Under the pieces are notes generated by a model that did no database searches, was not told the DNA's origin, and saw only the letters and a program-made list of their open reading frames with translations. Positions 7,922-15,563 of a stretch of 21,753 nucleotides of DNA are shown in pieces. How positions within the stretch are numbered: the first letter of the stretch is position 1; each line of letters opens with the position of its first letter. The position numbers were made by a program, and so were the translations under genes. Source of the stretch: GCA-2725625 sp964574215 (GTDB lineage Bacteria > Pseudomonadota > Alphaproteobacteria > Rhodospirillales > UBA2165); NCBI GenBank assembly GCA_964574215.1, contig CAZNLR010000062.1, forward strand, positions 1-21,753, read 5' to 3'.

Positions 7922-8012
7922 AGGCAAAAGGGGGAGTTTAATTTTTAGTATTGTATCTATATCATAGGCGCCAAATGGTCTGATTTACGGCTAATAAAAC
8001 AGGGGAGTTATT

Positions 8013-9476
8013 TTGCGTTCGCAATCGCTTTTGTTCACTAAATTGGTAAAAGAAACCATGCGGCAATCGCCGCCTCATGTGCCGACAAGTGCAGATTGCG
8101 CTGCCGCCATTGCGGCCATGCGTGAAGGCGATTCTTCGAGCGTGACGATTGTTAACGAACACCAAAGGCCAGTAGGAATTCTTACGGAACAGGACGTCGC
8201 CCGGCGCATTGCATTCAATATGCCGGGGAATACGCCTGCGGCGACCGTAATGACGACGCCGGCTTTGACGATTTCAGAAGATGAACTCCTGTTCCACGCT
8301 ATCGCAGTTATGCGGCGGAGGAATATTCGCCACATGCCGGTGGTGGATGGCGATACGGGAGTCCTGACCGGTGTTCTCCGTTTGAAGGACGCGCTGTTTT
8401 CCACCGACGAAACGTTGATGAATCAAATCGACATTTTAACCCGAGACAATGATATCGAAGGCTTTAAGGCGATAAAAAAAGCCCAGGTGGATCTGGCGGC
8501 GCAGTTGATCGACGACTGTATACCCGTGCCCGAAATTCTGGCGCTGTTGACCCAGATAAACAGCGATATTTATCACCGGGTCGTCGATTGCACGATTGAG
8601 TATATGAAAAAAATGGGCAGGGGCGGCCCGCCCGTGGAGTTTTCGGCCATCGTCATGGGATCCGGCGGCCGGGGGGAGAATTTCATTTTTCCCGACCAGG
8701 ATAACGGCTTGATCCTGGCCGACTATCCAGATGATCAACATACGGAAATCGACGCCTGGTTCGCCGATTTTTCCGACAGTATGACCCAGACTCTCGATCA
8801 GGTCGGTTTCCCTCTTTGCAACGGCTACGTCATGGCGACCAATCCATTGTGGCGGAAAACCGAATCACAGTGGAAAAATCAAATTGAAATCTGGGCCAAA
8901 AAAAGAACGACGACAGCGTTGCGGCTTTGCGACATTCTTTTCGACTTCCGGTCCGTTTGGGGTGAAAACGGTTTCGCGGTGAATATCCGCCGTCATATAA
9001 CGGAGATCGTCGGGAAAAATGTATCCTTCCTTCGTGATATGGAGGAAGAAGACAAGGATGCCGGCGTTGCCCTCGGCTTTTTTGACCGTTTCATCACGGC
9101 CAAAGACGATGAAGAACACAAGGGCATGGTTAACCTGAAACAATCGGGTTCGCTGCCCTTGATCGAGGCCGTTCGGATTATTTCACTGCGGGAAGGGTTC
9201 GACGTACTGTCCACGTTGGGGCGGATCGATAAACTCTTCGAAGCCGGATATCTCGACCGCCACGAACACGATTATCTTTCTGGCGCCTACCATCATATCG
9301 TCGATCTGATCCTGCGGAGCCAGATTGCGGATTTTAGAAAGGGCGGCAAGGTGTCCTATTACATCTATCCGGACAGCCTGACCAAACGGGAAACCGATAT
9401 CTTAAAGGACTCGTTTAAAGCCATCAGATCCTTCCGCAGTCGGGTCCGCGGCGAATTCACCGGCGATATTTTTTAA
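8013..9476 (+). CDS. CBS-domain DUF294 nucleotidyltransferase-like signalling protein
   Basis: The start is a TTG at 8013, supported by AGGGGAG at 8001-8007; the next ATG (8058) has no ribosome site. The 487-residue product has two CBS repeats (about 12-65 with GILTEQDV, and 75-128 with MPVVDGDTG and LRLKDAL), then a DUF294 nucleotidyltransferase-like domain with GSGGRGE (216-222) and the acidic DQD (228-230) corresponding to the metal-binding pair of GlnD-type transferases. A helical substrate-binding domain (about 320-475) follows. CBS pairs usually bind adenosine nucleotides, so this may sense energy state and nucleotidylate a partner, but no target is proven. Family members are often found beside a membrane DnaQ-like exonuclease and a sodium:solute symporter, all of which occur in this window, suggesting a role in organic-acid uptake control. 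Confidence 0.9.
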   Translation: MRSQSLLFTKLVKETMRQSPPHVPTSADCAAAIAAMREGDSSSVTIVNEHQRPVGILTEQDVARRIAFNMPGNTPAATVMTTPALTISEDELLFHAIAVMRRRNIRHMPVVDGDTGVLTGVLRLKDALFSTDETLMNQIDILTRDNDIEGFKAIKKAQVDLAAQLIDDCIPVPEILALLTQINSDIYHRVVDCTIEYMKKMGRGGPPVEFSAIVMGSGGRGENFIFPDQDNGLILADYPDDQHTEIDAWFADFSDSMTQTLDQVGFPLCNGYVMATNPLWRKTESQWKNQIEIWAKKRTTTALRLCDILFDFRSVWGENGFAVNIRRHITEIVGKNVSFLRDMEEEDKDAGVALGFFDRFITAKDDEEHKGMVNLKQSGSLPLIEAVRIISLREGFDVLSTLGRIDKLFEAGYLDRHEHDYLSGAYHHIVDLILRSQIADFRKGGKVSYYIYPDSLTKRETDILKDSFKAIRSFRSRVRGEFTGDIF

Positions 9477-9500
9477 CGGCACCCGGTACCCGGAACCTTA

Positions 9501-9650
9501 TTCACACCTGTTCACAACTTTCTTAATTAATCGACAGTCGATAAATTATTGAAGTATAGGAAATGGCTGAAATCCTCCCGCAAAGGTTAATTATCGACTG
9601 TCGATTAATTCACGGGTGTTCACAACTTCGTTAATTACGTGACAGTCACC
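9501..9650. repeat. Cluster of three dyad-symmetric repeats between convergent genes
   Basis: Three odd-length palindromes, ATCGACAGTCGAT (9530-9542), ATCGACTGTCGAT (9593-9605) and GTGACAGTCAC (9639-9649), each follow a TTAATTA. The first two lie in a perfect 20-base inverted repeat (AATTAATCGACAGTCGATAA at 9525-9544 and its complement at 9591-9610). Segments 9501-9542 and 9609-9650 are also direct repeats with 31 of 42 positions identical, sharing TGTTCACAACTT. Where the third palindrome differs from the first, both arms change together and symmetry is kept. The cluster fills the whole gap between the DUF294 and exonuclease stops. It could be protein-binding sites or the remnant of a small repeat element; a hairpin with a one-base loop is unlikely. 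Confidence 0.8.
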
Positions 9651-9657
9651 ATTTAAA

Positions 9658-10602
9658 TTAAAATTGTTCCTGAAGTTTGCGGACGGCGACCATGCTGTTG
9701 CAGGCGCGCAGGGCCTGATCCAGGGTGGTAATGCCGCGGGCGGCCAGCCGTTCGAGCATAATCTGCAGAATTTCCGCCGTCGCCAATGAATCGCCCAGGG
9801 CCGTGTGCCGCCCTTTAATGCCGACACCGAACCGTTTGGCGATGGCGCTGAGGGTGTGTTCTTCGATCTCCCGGTCGAGAAAAACGGACAGCAGCAACGT
9901 ATCGATCACCACGTGCTCGAATTTTACCTGGCAGCTATCTTCCTTCAATTTCAGGAATTTCATATCGAACGCTGCGTTGTGAGCGACCAGAATACTATCA
10001 CCGACAAAATGCCTGAATTCCGGCAGGACAGTGTCGATGTTCCCGGCATCCTCGACCATGTCGTCGGTGATGCCGTGGAAACGAATGGATTCCTTGGGGA
10101 TTTCAAATCCCGGATTGATGAGTTGGTCAAATACCTTCTCCTCCCTTATTTCGCCGCCTTCAACGCGCACACCGGCGATCTGGATCATTTCGTCGCCATG
10201 GGAGGGCCTCAACCCGGTGGTTTCCGTATCGAAAACGGTAAAGGTCAGCGCCCGCAAATTACGCTCGTCGAATTCCTCAAGATGATGCGGCAGATTGAGA
10301 AGTTCGTAGTCGAAAAATTCGGGCCGGTCTGGCAGGTTCCGCTGATCGTACTCCCGCGCCGTCAATGACCGGTTCAAACCCAGCGATGACAACACGATAA
10401 GGGCGGCCACCGCAGCCAATCCGATACCACCGTATGAAAGGACCATGCCGGTGATCTCTTCCTTTGGCGCATATTGCAATGCATAGATGAGCATCCATCC
10501 GGAAGCCACCAGGATACCCAGAGCGCATAGGGCTGAAATCCCAATGGTTCCAAGCACCAAATGGCGAGTACTCAACTTTGTGATTTGCCGGATTGCTTTC
10601 AA
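9658..10602 (-). CDS. Membrane-anchored DnaQ-like 3'-5' exonuclease (DEDDh)
   Basis: A 314-residue protein. Two N-terminal membrane helices (about 13-40 and 50-75) are followed by a linker and a DEDDh exonuclease domain (about 118-290). All catalytic residues are visible: D125 and E127 in FDTETTG, D213 in VAHNAAFDMKFL, and H266 with D271 in GRHTALGDSLAT. It resembles the epsilon subunit of DNA polymerase III, but its membrane anchor and neighbours set it apart from replicative DnaQ. Its substrate may be RNA or small nucleotide products; that is open. It is convergent with the DUF294 gene, its usual partner, and divergent from the gene at 10687 across an 84-base AT-rich gap that probably carries both promoters. 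Confidence 0.9.
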   Translation of the reverse strand: MKAIRQITKLSTRHLVLGTIGISALCALGILVASGWMLIYALQYAPKEEITGMVLSYGGIGLAAVAALIVLSSLGLNRSLTAREYDQRNLPDRPEFFDYELLNLPHHLEEFDERNLRALTFTVFDTETTGLRPSHGDEMIQIAGVRVEGGEIREEKVFDQLINPGFEIPKESIRFHGITDDMVEDAGNIDTVLPEFRHFVGDSILVAHNAAFDMKFLKLKEDSCQVKFEHVVIDTLLLSVFLDREIEEHTLSAIAKRFGVGIKGRHTALGDSLATAEILQIMLERLAARGITTLDQALRACNSMVAVRKLQEQF

Positions 10603-10686
10603 ATGACTATCTATTAATTAGAGAATATTTACGAAAATTCATATTGGACCAGGAACTAATAGATCACAGTAAATATTGGGGTGTAA

Positions 10687-11175
10687 ATGTCATTTTTCCG
10701 AACTCTGATACGTCCGGATAGAGAAGACAGTCCAGAACGCGCCGAAGCCGGTCAGGCCGCAAATATTTTACAGGTTGGGGAGTTTCAACTCCTGCAACTG
10801 GCCTACCATGAATGGCATGGCCATGATATGCCCGAAACCGTTACCCACGGCCTATTTCACGCTTATATGATGCATAACGAAGTGCCCCATTGGGTGCGTC
10901 ACTACGCCCGCCGCATCATAGCCCTGGATGAACAGGGTCAACTGGACGGCAACGATCCCCATTACCATCGCTACGACCCGTATTACCGGACGTTCACCCC
11001 CAACGGCGTCAGGAGTTTTTTGGTCGCATCAAGCGTCATAATCGGGCTGATCGGCGGTGGCATATTACTCGGACACTATTCTGCCCACGATGGACCATCG
11101 GTTCTGCCGCCTTATTTCGACAAGAACGAGCTGAAAAAAAATAAATCGAGCGTCTTACCCTGGCAGCGCGACTAA
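10687..11175 (+). CDS. Histidine-rich protein with one C-terminal membrane helix, unknown function
   Basis: A 162-residue protein I do not recognise. Residues 1-105 are soluble and unusually rich in His, Trp and Tyr, including AYHEWHGHDMPE (39-50), GLFHAYMMHNEVPHWVRHY (55-73) and PHYHRYDPYYR (91-101). One membrane helix follows (about 108-130, with GLIGGGILLG), and a short tail comes after it. There is no N-terminal signal, so the His-rich part probably faces the cytoplasm with the tail outside. The clustered histidines could bind a metal or heme, but no known motif is complete. The start has a GGGGTG upstream. The next gene in the same direction starts 43 bases after the stop. Confidence 0.7.
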   Translation: MSFFRTLIRPDREDSPERAEAGQAANILQVGEFQLLQLAYHEWHGHDMPETVTHGLFHAYMMHNEVPHWVRHYARRIIALDEQGQLDGNDPHYHRYDPYYRTFTPNGVRSFLVASSVIIGLIGGGILLGHYSAHDGPSVLPPYFDKNELKKNKSSVLPWQRD

Positions 11176-11218
11176 TTTTGCTCTAAATTATCGGGAGAAA
11201 CCAGGGGATAATACCACT

Positions 11219-11419
11219 ATGTTCGAGTTTGCCGGGGACTATGAACCCGCTTTTAATTGGATTTTTCTTGCCGCAACGGCCGTAATTGCATTCAAAGGAA
11301 TCACCGCCAAGAATCCCGACGGAAAGTCGGATTTTGTGCATTTACTTTTTGGCTGCATCGCCGCTGTATTTTTTATGCTCGTATTGTTTCAGGATGTCTT
11401 GGGAGTGGTGAAGTTTTAG
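11219..11419 (+). CDS. Small two-helix membrane protein
   Basis: A 66-residue protein with an upstream CAGGGGAT ribosome site and two hydrophobic segments (about 12-28, NWIFLAATAVIAF, and 43-62, LLFGCIAAVFFMLVLF) separated by a short charged loop KNPDGKSD. Bacterial two-helix proteins of this size are often accessory subunits of larger membrane complexes. It follows the His-rich protein in the same direction and may function with it. I cannot assign a family. Confidence 0.65.
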   Translation: MFEFAGDYEPAFNWIFLAATAVIAFKGITAKNPDGKSDFVHLLFGCIAAVFFMLVLFQDVLGVVKF

Positions 11420-11460
11420 ACCAGCCGCTGCATTTAGTTGATCCTGGTCATTTTTAATTT
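11419..11460 (+). terminator. Possible weak terminator after the 66-residue membrane protein
   Basis: GACCAG (11419-11424) and CTGGTC (11444-11449) can pair, followed at once by ATTTTTAATTT. The stem is six pairs with a 19-base loop, so it is only a candidate. The rest of the gap up to 11528 is AT-rich and probably holds the promoter of the next gene. Confidence 0.3.
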
Positions 11461-11528
11461 CCAGCAGATATAATAAATTATTTTTAGGTTTCGCATTTTG
11501 AAAATAATCGTGGCTGCAAGAGGGAGAA

Positions 11529-12434
11529 ATGCCCCGGATCAGCTATATTAATTTCATTAAAAGGAAACTCATATTCTTTGTATGTGTTTTCGGCGTGGTT
11601 CTATTTGCAACTTTCCCGGCGCGGTCGGTTGATGTCGTTAAAATAGTCAAACCGCGCTCGGAGCTGGACCAGCGCCGCATTTATCCCGACAAGGTACTCG
11701 AAGCCGCTCTGATGAAAACAGTGAAGGAGTTCGGCCCCTATACGATCAAGCGGACCGTTCCCGAACCCGCACGGAAAAGACTCTTGCGGGATTTGATTAC
11801 GGGTTCACTGGTGAACGTTCATTCCACCGCCACGCGATTGGAATGGGAACGAGAATCCTCACCCATATTAATTCCCATTCGAAAAGGCTTACTCGGTTAC
11901 CGATTGTTCCTGGTAAACAGGCAGGATTTGTCGAAGTTTGCGGCCGTTCGTTCGGCGGCGGACCTGAAAGCTTTGAGAGTGGGGCTGCATGCCCAATGGA
12001 GCACGACGAAAGCGCTGAAAAAAATCGGATTTACGGTTGTTGGCGGCAGTTCCTACGAAGGTTTGTTCGCCATGCTCAATTATCAACGCTTTGACTACTT
12101 TCCACGGGGCATTAACGAGATTTATCCCGAATTCGAAAGCCGGAGGGCGAAATTTCCGAACATGGTTATCGAACCAAAATTGACTCTCCTTCTGCCGTTA
12201 CCCACCTACATGTTCGTAAGTCCCAGCACCCCGAGACTTTTTAACCGGATCAAAGCAGGATTGGAAATAATGGTCGAAGACGGCAGCTTGGATCGGCTGT
12301 TCCAGGAATTCCACGGGGAGTTTATAAGGCGCGCCGATTTAAAGAACCGCCTGATACTGAAAGTCGACAATCCGTTTCTATCGACACAGACACCGTTTGC
12401 TCAAAAGAATCTTTGGTTACACCCAGGCAACTAA
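11529..12434 (+). CDS. Periplasmic solute-binding protein (type 2 fold), orphan
   Basis: A 301-residue protein whose ATG is preceded by AGAGGGAG. The N-terminus is a signal peptide: basic IKRKL, then a hydrophobic stretch FFVCVFGVVLFATF, with cleavage likely near ARS-VD (about 33). The mature part follows the amino-acid-type SBP3 pattern: KTVKEFGPYTIKR, then GLLGYRLFLVNRQDLSKF, the domain-2 start LKALRVGLHAQWS, and a C-terminal LFNRIKAGLEIMVEDGSLDRLF. No ABC permease or ATPase is nearby, so it may be a sensor partner or an orphan binding protein, not a transporter subunit. It is convergent with the TPR gene, with stops 24 bases apart. Confidence 0.75.
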   Translation: MPRISYINFIKRKLIFFVCVFGVVLFATFPARSVDVVKIVKPRSELDQRRIYPDKVLEAALMKTVKEFGPYTIKRTVPEPARKRLLRDLITGSLVNVHSTATRLEWERESSPILIPIRKGLLGYRLFLVNRQDLSKFAAVRSAADLKALRVGLHAQWSTTKALKKIGFTVVGGSSYEGLFAMLNYQRFDYFPRGINEIYPEFESRRAKFPNMVIEPKLTLLLPLPTYMFVSPSTPRLFNRIKAGLEIMVEDGSLDRLFQEFHGEFIRRADLKNRLILKVDNPFLSTQTPFAQKNLWLHPGN

Positions 12435-12457
12435 ATAATCGTAGGGGCCGGGTTTTG

Positions 12458-13069
12458 TTATGGCTTGTACATTCTTTGTTGATCATCGATCTCAGGCACT
12501 TTGAGCAGACGTTTTTCCGGTGGCAGTTTTAGCTGTTCGTGGATATAGACCGCCCGGTCCCGGATGGTCGACGGTGTGGACGTACCGTAGAGAATTTTGT
12601 CGAACAGACTAGGACCATCCAGGACGCCTTGGTCCGTTTTGAGCGCCATAACGTAATCATCGAAGGCGGCTTGGTATTTTTCCTGCCTATCTTTCAGGAT
12701 ACCGCGGTTGGCGTAAGCGGCCGCCAATGCGCCGCGTCCCGTGATGTCGTCGGGCTCCAGCGTTTTTTCCAGAAATTTGATTAGATGCGTGAGTTCCGCG
12801 GTGGCTTCTCTGGTTTTGCCCATTTGGATGAAAGCCAGGGCGCGGCCCATAACGGCGCCCCGATGATTGGGTTGTTCCTCCAGCGCTTTATTAAAGCTCG
12901 CTATCGCCTCGTCATATTTTTTATCACCCAATCGGATGTCACCCTCGCGGGTATAGTAGTCACCGGGTTCTTCGTTAAGGAAAACAGTGGTCCCCGTCCA
13001 GACGGTAAACATCACCACCGTTCCGATGGCGCACAGAATTATAAATCGTTTGAGTACGCGACGGTTCAT
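12458..13069 (-). CDS. Membrane-anchored TPR protein
   Basis: A 203-residue protein starting at the ATG at 13069. The reading frame is open to 13279, but that extension overlaps the upstream gene in another frame and is rejected. An N-terminal membrane helix (about 9-31) is followed by tetratricopeptide repeats: YYTREGDIRLGDKKYDEAIA (38-57) with NKALEEQPNHRGAVMGRAL, then GALAAAYANRGILKDRQEKY (113-132) with AAFDDYVMAL. TPRs mediate protein contacts, here probably on the periplasmic face. The start codon overlaps the TGA of the upstream small gene (ATGA), which indicates translational coupling and a shared complex. Confidence 0.8.
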   Translation of the reverse strand: MNRRVLKRFIILCAIGTVVMFTVWTGTTVFLNEEPGDYYTREGDIRLGDKKYDEAIASFNKALEEQPNHRGAVMGRALAFIQMGKTREATAELTHLIKFLEKTLEPDDITGRGALAAAYANRGILKDRQEKYQAAFDDYVMALKTDQGVLDGPSLFDKILYGTSTPSTIRDRAVYIHEQLKLPPEKRLLKVPEIDDQQRMYKP

Positions 13070-13308
13070 TGGGGCCCCGAGAATAATTGTGCCGTATAAA
13101 AATAGGAAAAGACGAAGCAAAGAAGAATTGACGTAACGGCGGCGCGTTTTTTCAAGGCCTGCTTCTGTTCGTCGTCGGTCGGACCTTCGCGTTTTTCCGC
13201 GCGGCGGATCGACAACGACCAGATCAATTGCCGGACGGGAAAATACAGAGCCAAAGCCAGCACAATCGTCCAGGCCCATTGATAGTCAGCTGTGAAATAA
13301 GCGGCCAT
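13066..13308 (-). CDS. Small two-helix membrane protein coupled to the TPR protein
   Basis: An 80-residue protein with AGAGGA before its ATG. Two hydrophobic segments (about 12-30, WTIVLALALYFPVRQLIW, and 58-74, VTSILLCFVFSYFYTA) flank a strongly charged cytoplasmic loop (RRAEKREGPTDDEQKQALKK). Its TGA overlaps the ATG of the TPR gene, so the two are translated together. The gene lies downstream of the symporter, beyond the symporter's terminator, so it probably has its own promoter in the 50 bases before it or relies on read-through. I do not recognise the family. Confidence 0.7.
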   Translation of the reverse strand: MAAYFTADYQWAWTIVLALALYFPVRQLIWSLSIRRAEKREGPTDDEQKQALKKRAAVTSILLCFVFSYFYTAQLFSGPQ

Positions 13309-13350
13309 AGATATCCTCTTTAGACCTACTTTTTACTATTGATTTTGGGA

Positions 13351-13383
13351 AAGAAAAAGGGGGAAGAGACGAGCTCTTCCCCC
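13351..13383 (-). terminator. Intrinsic terminator of the symporter gene
   Basis: A perfect ten-pair stem, GGGGGAAGAG (13359-13368) with CTCTTCCCCC (13374-13383), has a five-base loop. On the minus strand it is followed by TTTTTCTTT. It lies 22 bases beyond the symporter stop. Confidence 0.9.
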
Positions 13384-13405
13384 AGTTTTGGATGTACAGA
13401 TTAAT

Positions 13406-15367
13406 TTACTCTGCCTGTTGCGGAGCGACGTCACCGATGTCATCCACCAGTGCTTCCACTTCCTTATCAGGCACGGTCGACATTTCCATCTTGAAGGCGA
13501 GGAACCACATCATGGCTACGCCAAGCAGCCAGAACAGGATTTGCCATGCCCAGATGGACGGAATGCCGAAGGTCCAGCCGTCGACGCCCGCGTTCGGCGC
13601 ACCGAACACGTCGTTGCCGATAACCGCACCCGGTCCGACGCCGAAGATCAACCATGCGATAGCCGCGGCCCAAGCCCAAGGGATAAGACCCTTTTTCTCA
13701 GGCGAGAGGCTGGCATGTTCGCGCAGGAAGTTGTGATACTTCATGCGATGGGCACGATCTTCATCGGTTTGCGTCATCGCTGAAATGATGATGCAAACGC
13801 CGAGATTAAAGAAGATACCCCAACCGGCTGAGTGAATGGTCCAAGGCCAGCGGCCCCAAGGCAGCGCGCCGCCCGTGATCGTGGCACCGATGGTTTCGGT
13901 GAAGATCACGGCGATCAGGCCGGCTGCCAGACCCCACGTGGCGCCCTGACGGGTAATCCACGGGAACCAGCAGACAGCAGCCAGCGACGGCCACATTTGG
14001 AAACCGAAGGCAACCGCAAGGCCACCCAATAGAACCAGAGCATCGCGGGAGAAGGTAGCCACCAACAGCGCTGAAATAACGATGAAGGCAACACCAATCC
14101 GGCCCCACATTTTCTGTTCGTCATGGGAAGCGGTCGGGTTCAGGAACCGTTTGTAAAGATCGCGGGTCAGCATGCCGCCGGCGGTCGACATATAAGCCGC
14201 GCCGGTGGACTGCATAGCCGCCAAGGCACAGACGGACAGCAGTCCGACGAGCCACGGAGCGGCGTCCGCAATCTGGTTGAAGTAATGCGGTACGATCGAG
14301 TCAGGTTTTTTCGCGATCGCGCCCGGCAACGCCGAGCTCAAGGCGAGACCTGCATCCGACACGGCCGGGTTGGCGCCCAGAAGATGCGCACCCATGCCCT
14401 GGAAGGCCGTGAAGAAGAACAAGATCAAACCGATACCGAAGGACGATGCCCAAACTTGCTGGATCGCAAACGGTTTCGGATCGCGGTTACCGAAGGCCCA
14501 CATGGTGAACGCCGGGGCGGACTGAATGCCCATCAACGCAAACATATAGGTCAAGCACATAACACCCGTCCAAAGACCGCCAACCGGCGTTTCCTTGCCG
14601 AGACCGGCGGTAAACTGAATGACACCAGGAATGGCGAAGTAGGCGTTGTAGTCGCCGCCGCCATAGCCTTTGGTGGTGCCCCATTTACCGACGCTGCTGG
14701 CGCCGAGTTTGGCGAAACCTGCGTTCAGGGCGTCGAAGCCGCCGACCAGGTTCAAGGCGATGAAGCCGGTGATGATAATGCCGAGAGCCAAGAGGACACA
14801 TTGCAGCGTATCCACGTAAGCCACCGCGCGGAGACCGCCGGTACCGACATAAATCAACACGACCAGCGATAGGACCCACATACCCACGTTAACCGACAAT
14901 GCGCCGTCGGTCAGAACGTTGAACAAGAAGCCGGAGGCTCCCAGCTGCACGCCCAGATACGGGATCGAGAACAGCAACGCCACGAGTACGGTGAGAATAC
15001 GGATACCGTCGCCTTGGAAATAATCCGAAAGCATCTCACCCGGCGTGACATAGCCGAACCGCTTGCCGAGCATCCACTGGCGTTTCAAGAAAATGACGCC
15101 GGTGAACGGAATGGTGATTGTATAGAAAGACGCATAGGCATACTGGAACCCGTCACGATAGACGAGACCCGGATGTCCCATAAACGTCCAACCCGAGAAC
15201 GATGTCGCGGTCGCCGCAAGGACGAACACCCACATCGAAATTTGCCGACCGGCGATAAAGTAATCACCTGCCGTCTTTGCCATCCGCGCGCACTTTATGC
15301 CCCAGAATATACAATAGGCCCAATAAAGTACGACGAAGGTAAAGAGCCACACTATTTTTGCACTCAC
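13406..15367 (-). CDS. Sodium:solute symporter (SSS/SLC5 family)
   Basis: The start is a GTG at 15367 with a strong AGGAGG seven bases upstream. The 653-residue product has about 13-15 membrane helices. Family features are the early DYFIAGRQISMWVF (34-47) and TSFSGWTFMGHPGLVYRDG (55-73), the substrate/sodium-site region FGYVTPGEMLSDYFQ, GGLRAVAYVDTLQ, and MQSTGAAYMSTAGGMLTRDLYKR. It couples sodium entry to uptake of an organic solute across the inner membrane. The length, longer than the ~550 residues of ActP, is due to an extended C-terminus with two extra helices and an acidic tail. It is divergent from the acyl-CoA-type regulator gene, so a short-chain organic acid such as acetate, propionate or pyruvate is the likely substrate; that is inferred from context. 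Confidence 0.9.
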   Translation of the reverse strand: MSAKIVWLFTFVVLYWAYCIFWGIKCARMAKTAGDYFIAGRQISMWVFVLAATATSFSGWTFMGHPGLVYRDGFQYAYASFYTITIPFTGVIFLKRQWMLGKRFGYVTPGEMLSDYFQGDGIRILTVLVALLFSIPYLGVQLGASGFLFNVLTDGALSVNVGMWVLSLVVLIYVGTGGLRAVAYVDTLQCVLLALGIIITGFIALNLVGGFDALNAGFAKLGASSVGKWGTTKGYGGGDYNAYFAIPGVIQFTAGLGKETPVGGLWTGVMCLTYMFALMGIQSAPAFTMWAFGNRDPKPFAIQQVWASSFGIGLILFFFTAFQGMGAHLLGANPAVSDAGLALSSALPGAIAKKPDSIVPHYFNQIADAAPWLVGLLSVCALAAMQSTGAAYMSTAGGMLTRDLYKRFLNPTASHDEQKMWGRIGVAFIVISALLVATFSRDALVLLGGLAVAFGFQMWPSLAAVCWFPWITRQGATWGLAAGLIAVIFTETIGATITGGALPWGRWPWTIHSAGWGIFFNLGVCIIISAMTQTDEDRAHRMKYHNFLREHASLSPEKKGLIPWAWAAAIAWLIFGVGPGAVIGNDVFGAPNAGVDGWTFGIPSIWAWQILFWLLGVAMMWFLAFKMEMSTVPDKEVEALVDDIGDVAPQQAE

Positions 15368-15496
15368 CTCTTACCCTCCTAATTGTGAAGCACTCCTAAC
15401 CGGGCCCGCATAAGGTTATATGACCCGATTAAACATGACATAAATTCACAAAGTGGGTTCCAGGGTCAATAAACTATTGTTGTTTAGGGGGTTTTC

Positions 15497-15548
15497 TTGT
15501 AAATTTTCGACAAATCAATAGTGTAAATTTGTAAATCTGAAAATTTAC
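15497..15548 (+). promoter_or_regulatory. Repeated GTAAATTT boxes before the ScfR-type regulator
   Basis: Within the divergent gap between symporter and regulator, GTAAATTT occurs at 15499-15506 and 15523-15530, GTAAATCT at 15531-15538, and the inverted AAATTTAC at 15541-15548, the last ending 15 bases before the start codon. The TTTGTAAA inside it is close to the TTTGCAAA core I recall for ScfR-family regulators such as RamB. The position suggests autoregulation and possibly control of the symporter. An exact TTGTAAATTTT (15497-15507) recurs at 17564-17574. Confidence 0.5.
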
Positions 15549-15563
15549 GAAGGTTTTAACGGG

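Noticed and set aside
9501..9650. CRISPR array
   Set aside because: Only two to three copies, with mixed orientation and unequal spacing, palindromic cores and no cas genes nearby.
12458..13279. Long form of the TPR gene starting at 13279
   Set aside because: The first 70 codons overlap the 80-residue membrane protein in another frame, are rich in Arg and unlike any domain, and the ATG at 13069 gives a natural membrane anchor with an ATGA overlap.
14123..14872. 249-codon plus-strand open frame
   Set aside because: It is the antisense of the sodium:solute symporter, with Arg/Gln/Gly-rich, low-complexity-like content and no domain.
15447..15462. Sigma-54-like promoter on the minus strand before the symporter
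   Set aside because: TGGAAC-N5-TTTGTG has the right GG spacing but lacks the C of the -12 GC, and no sigma-54 activator is encoded here.
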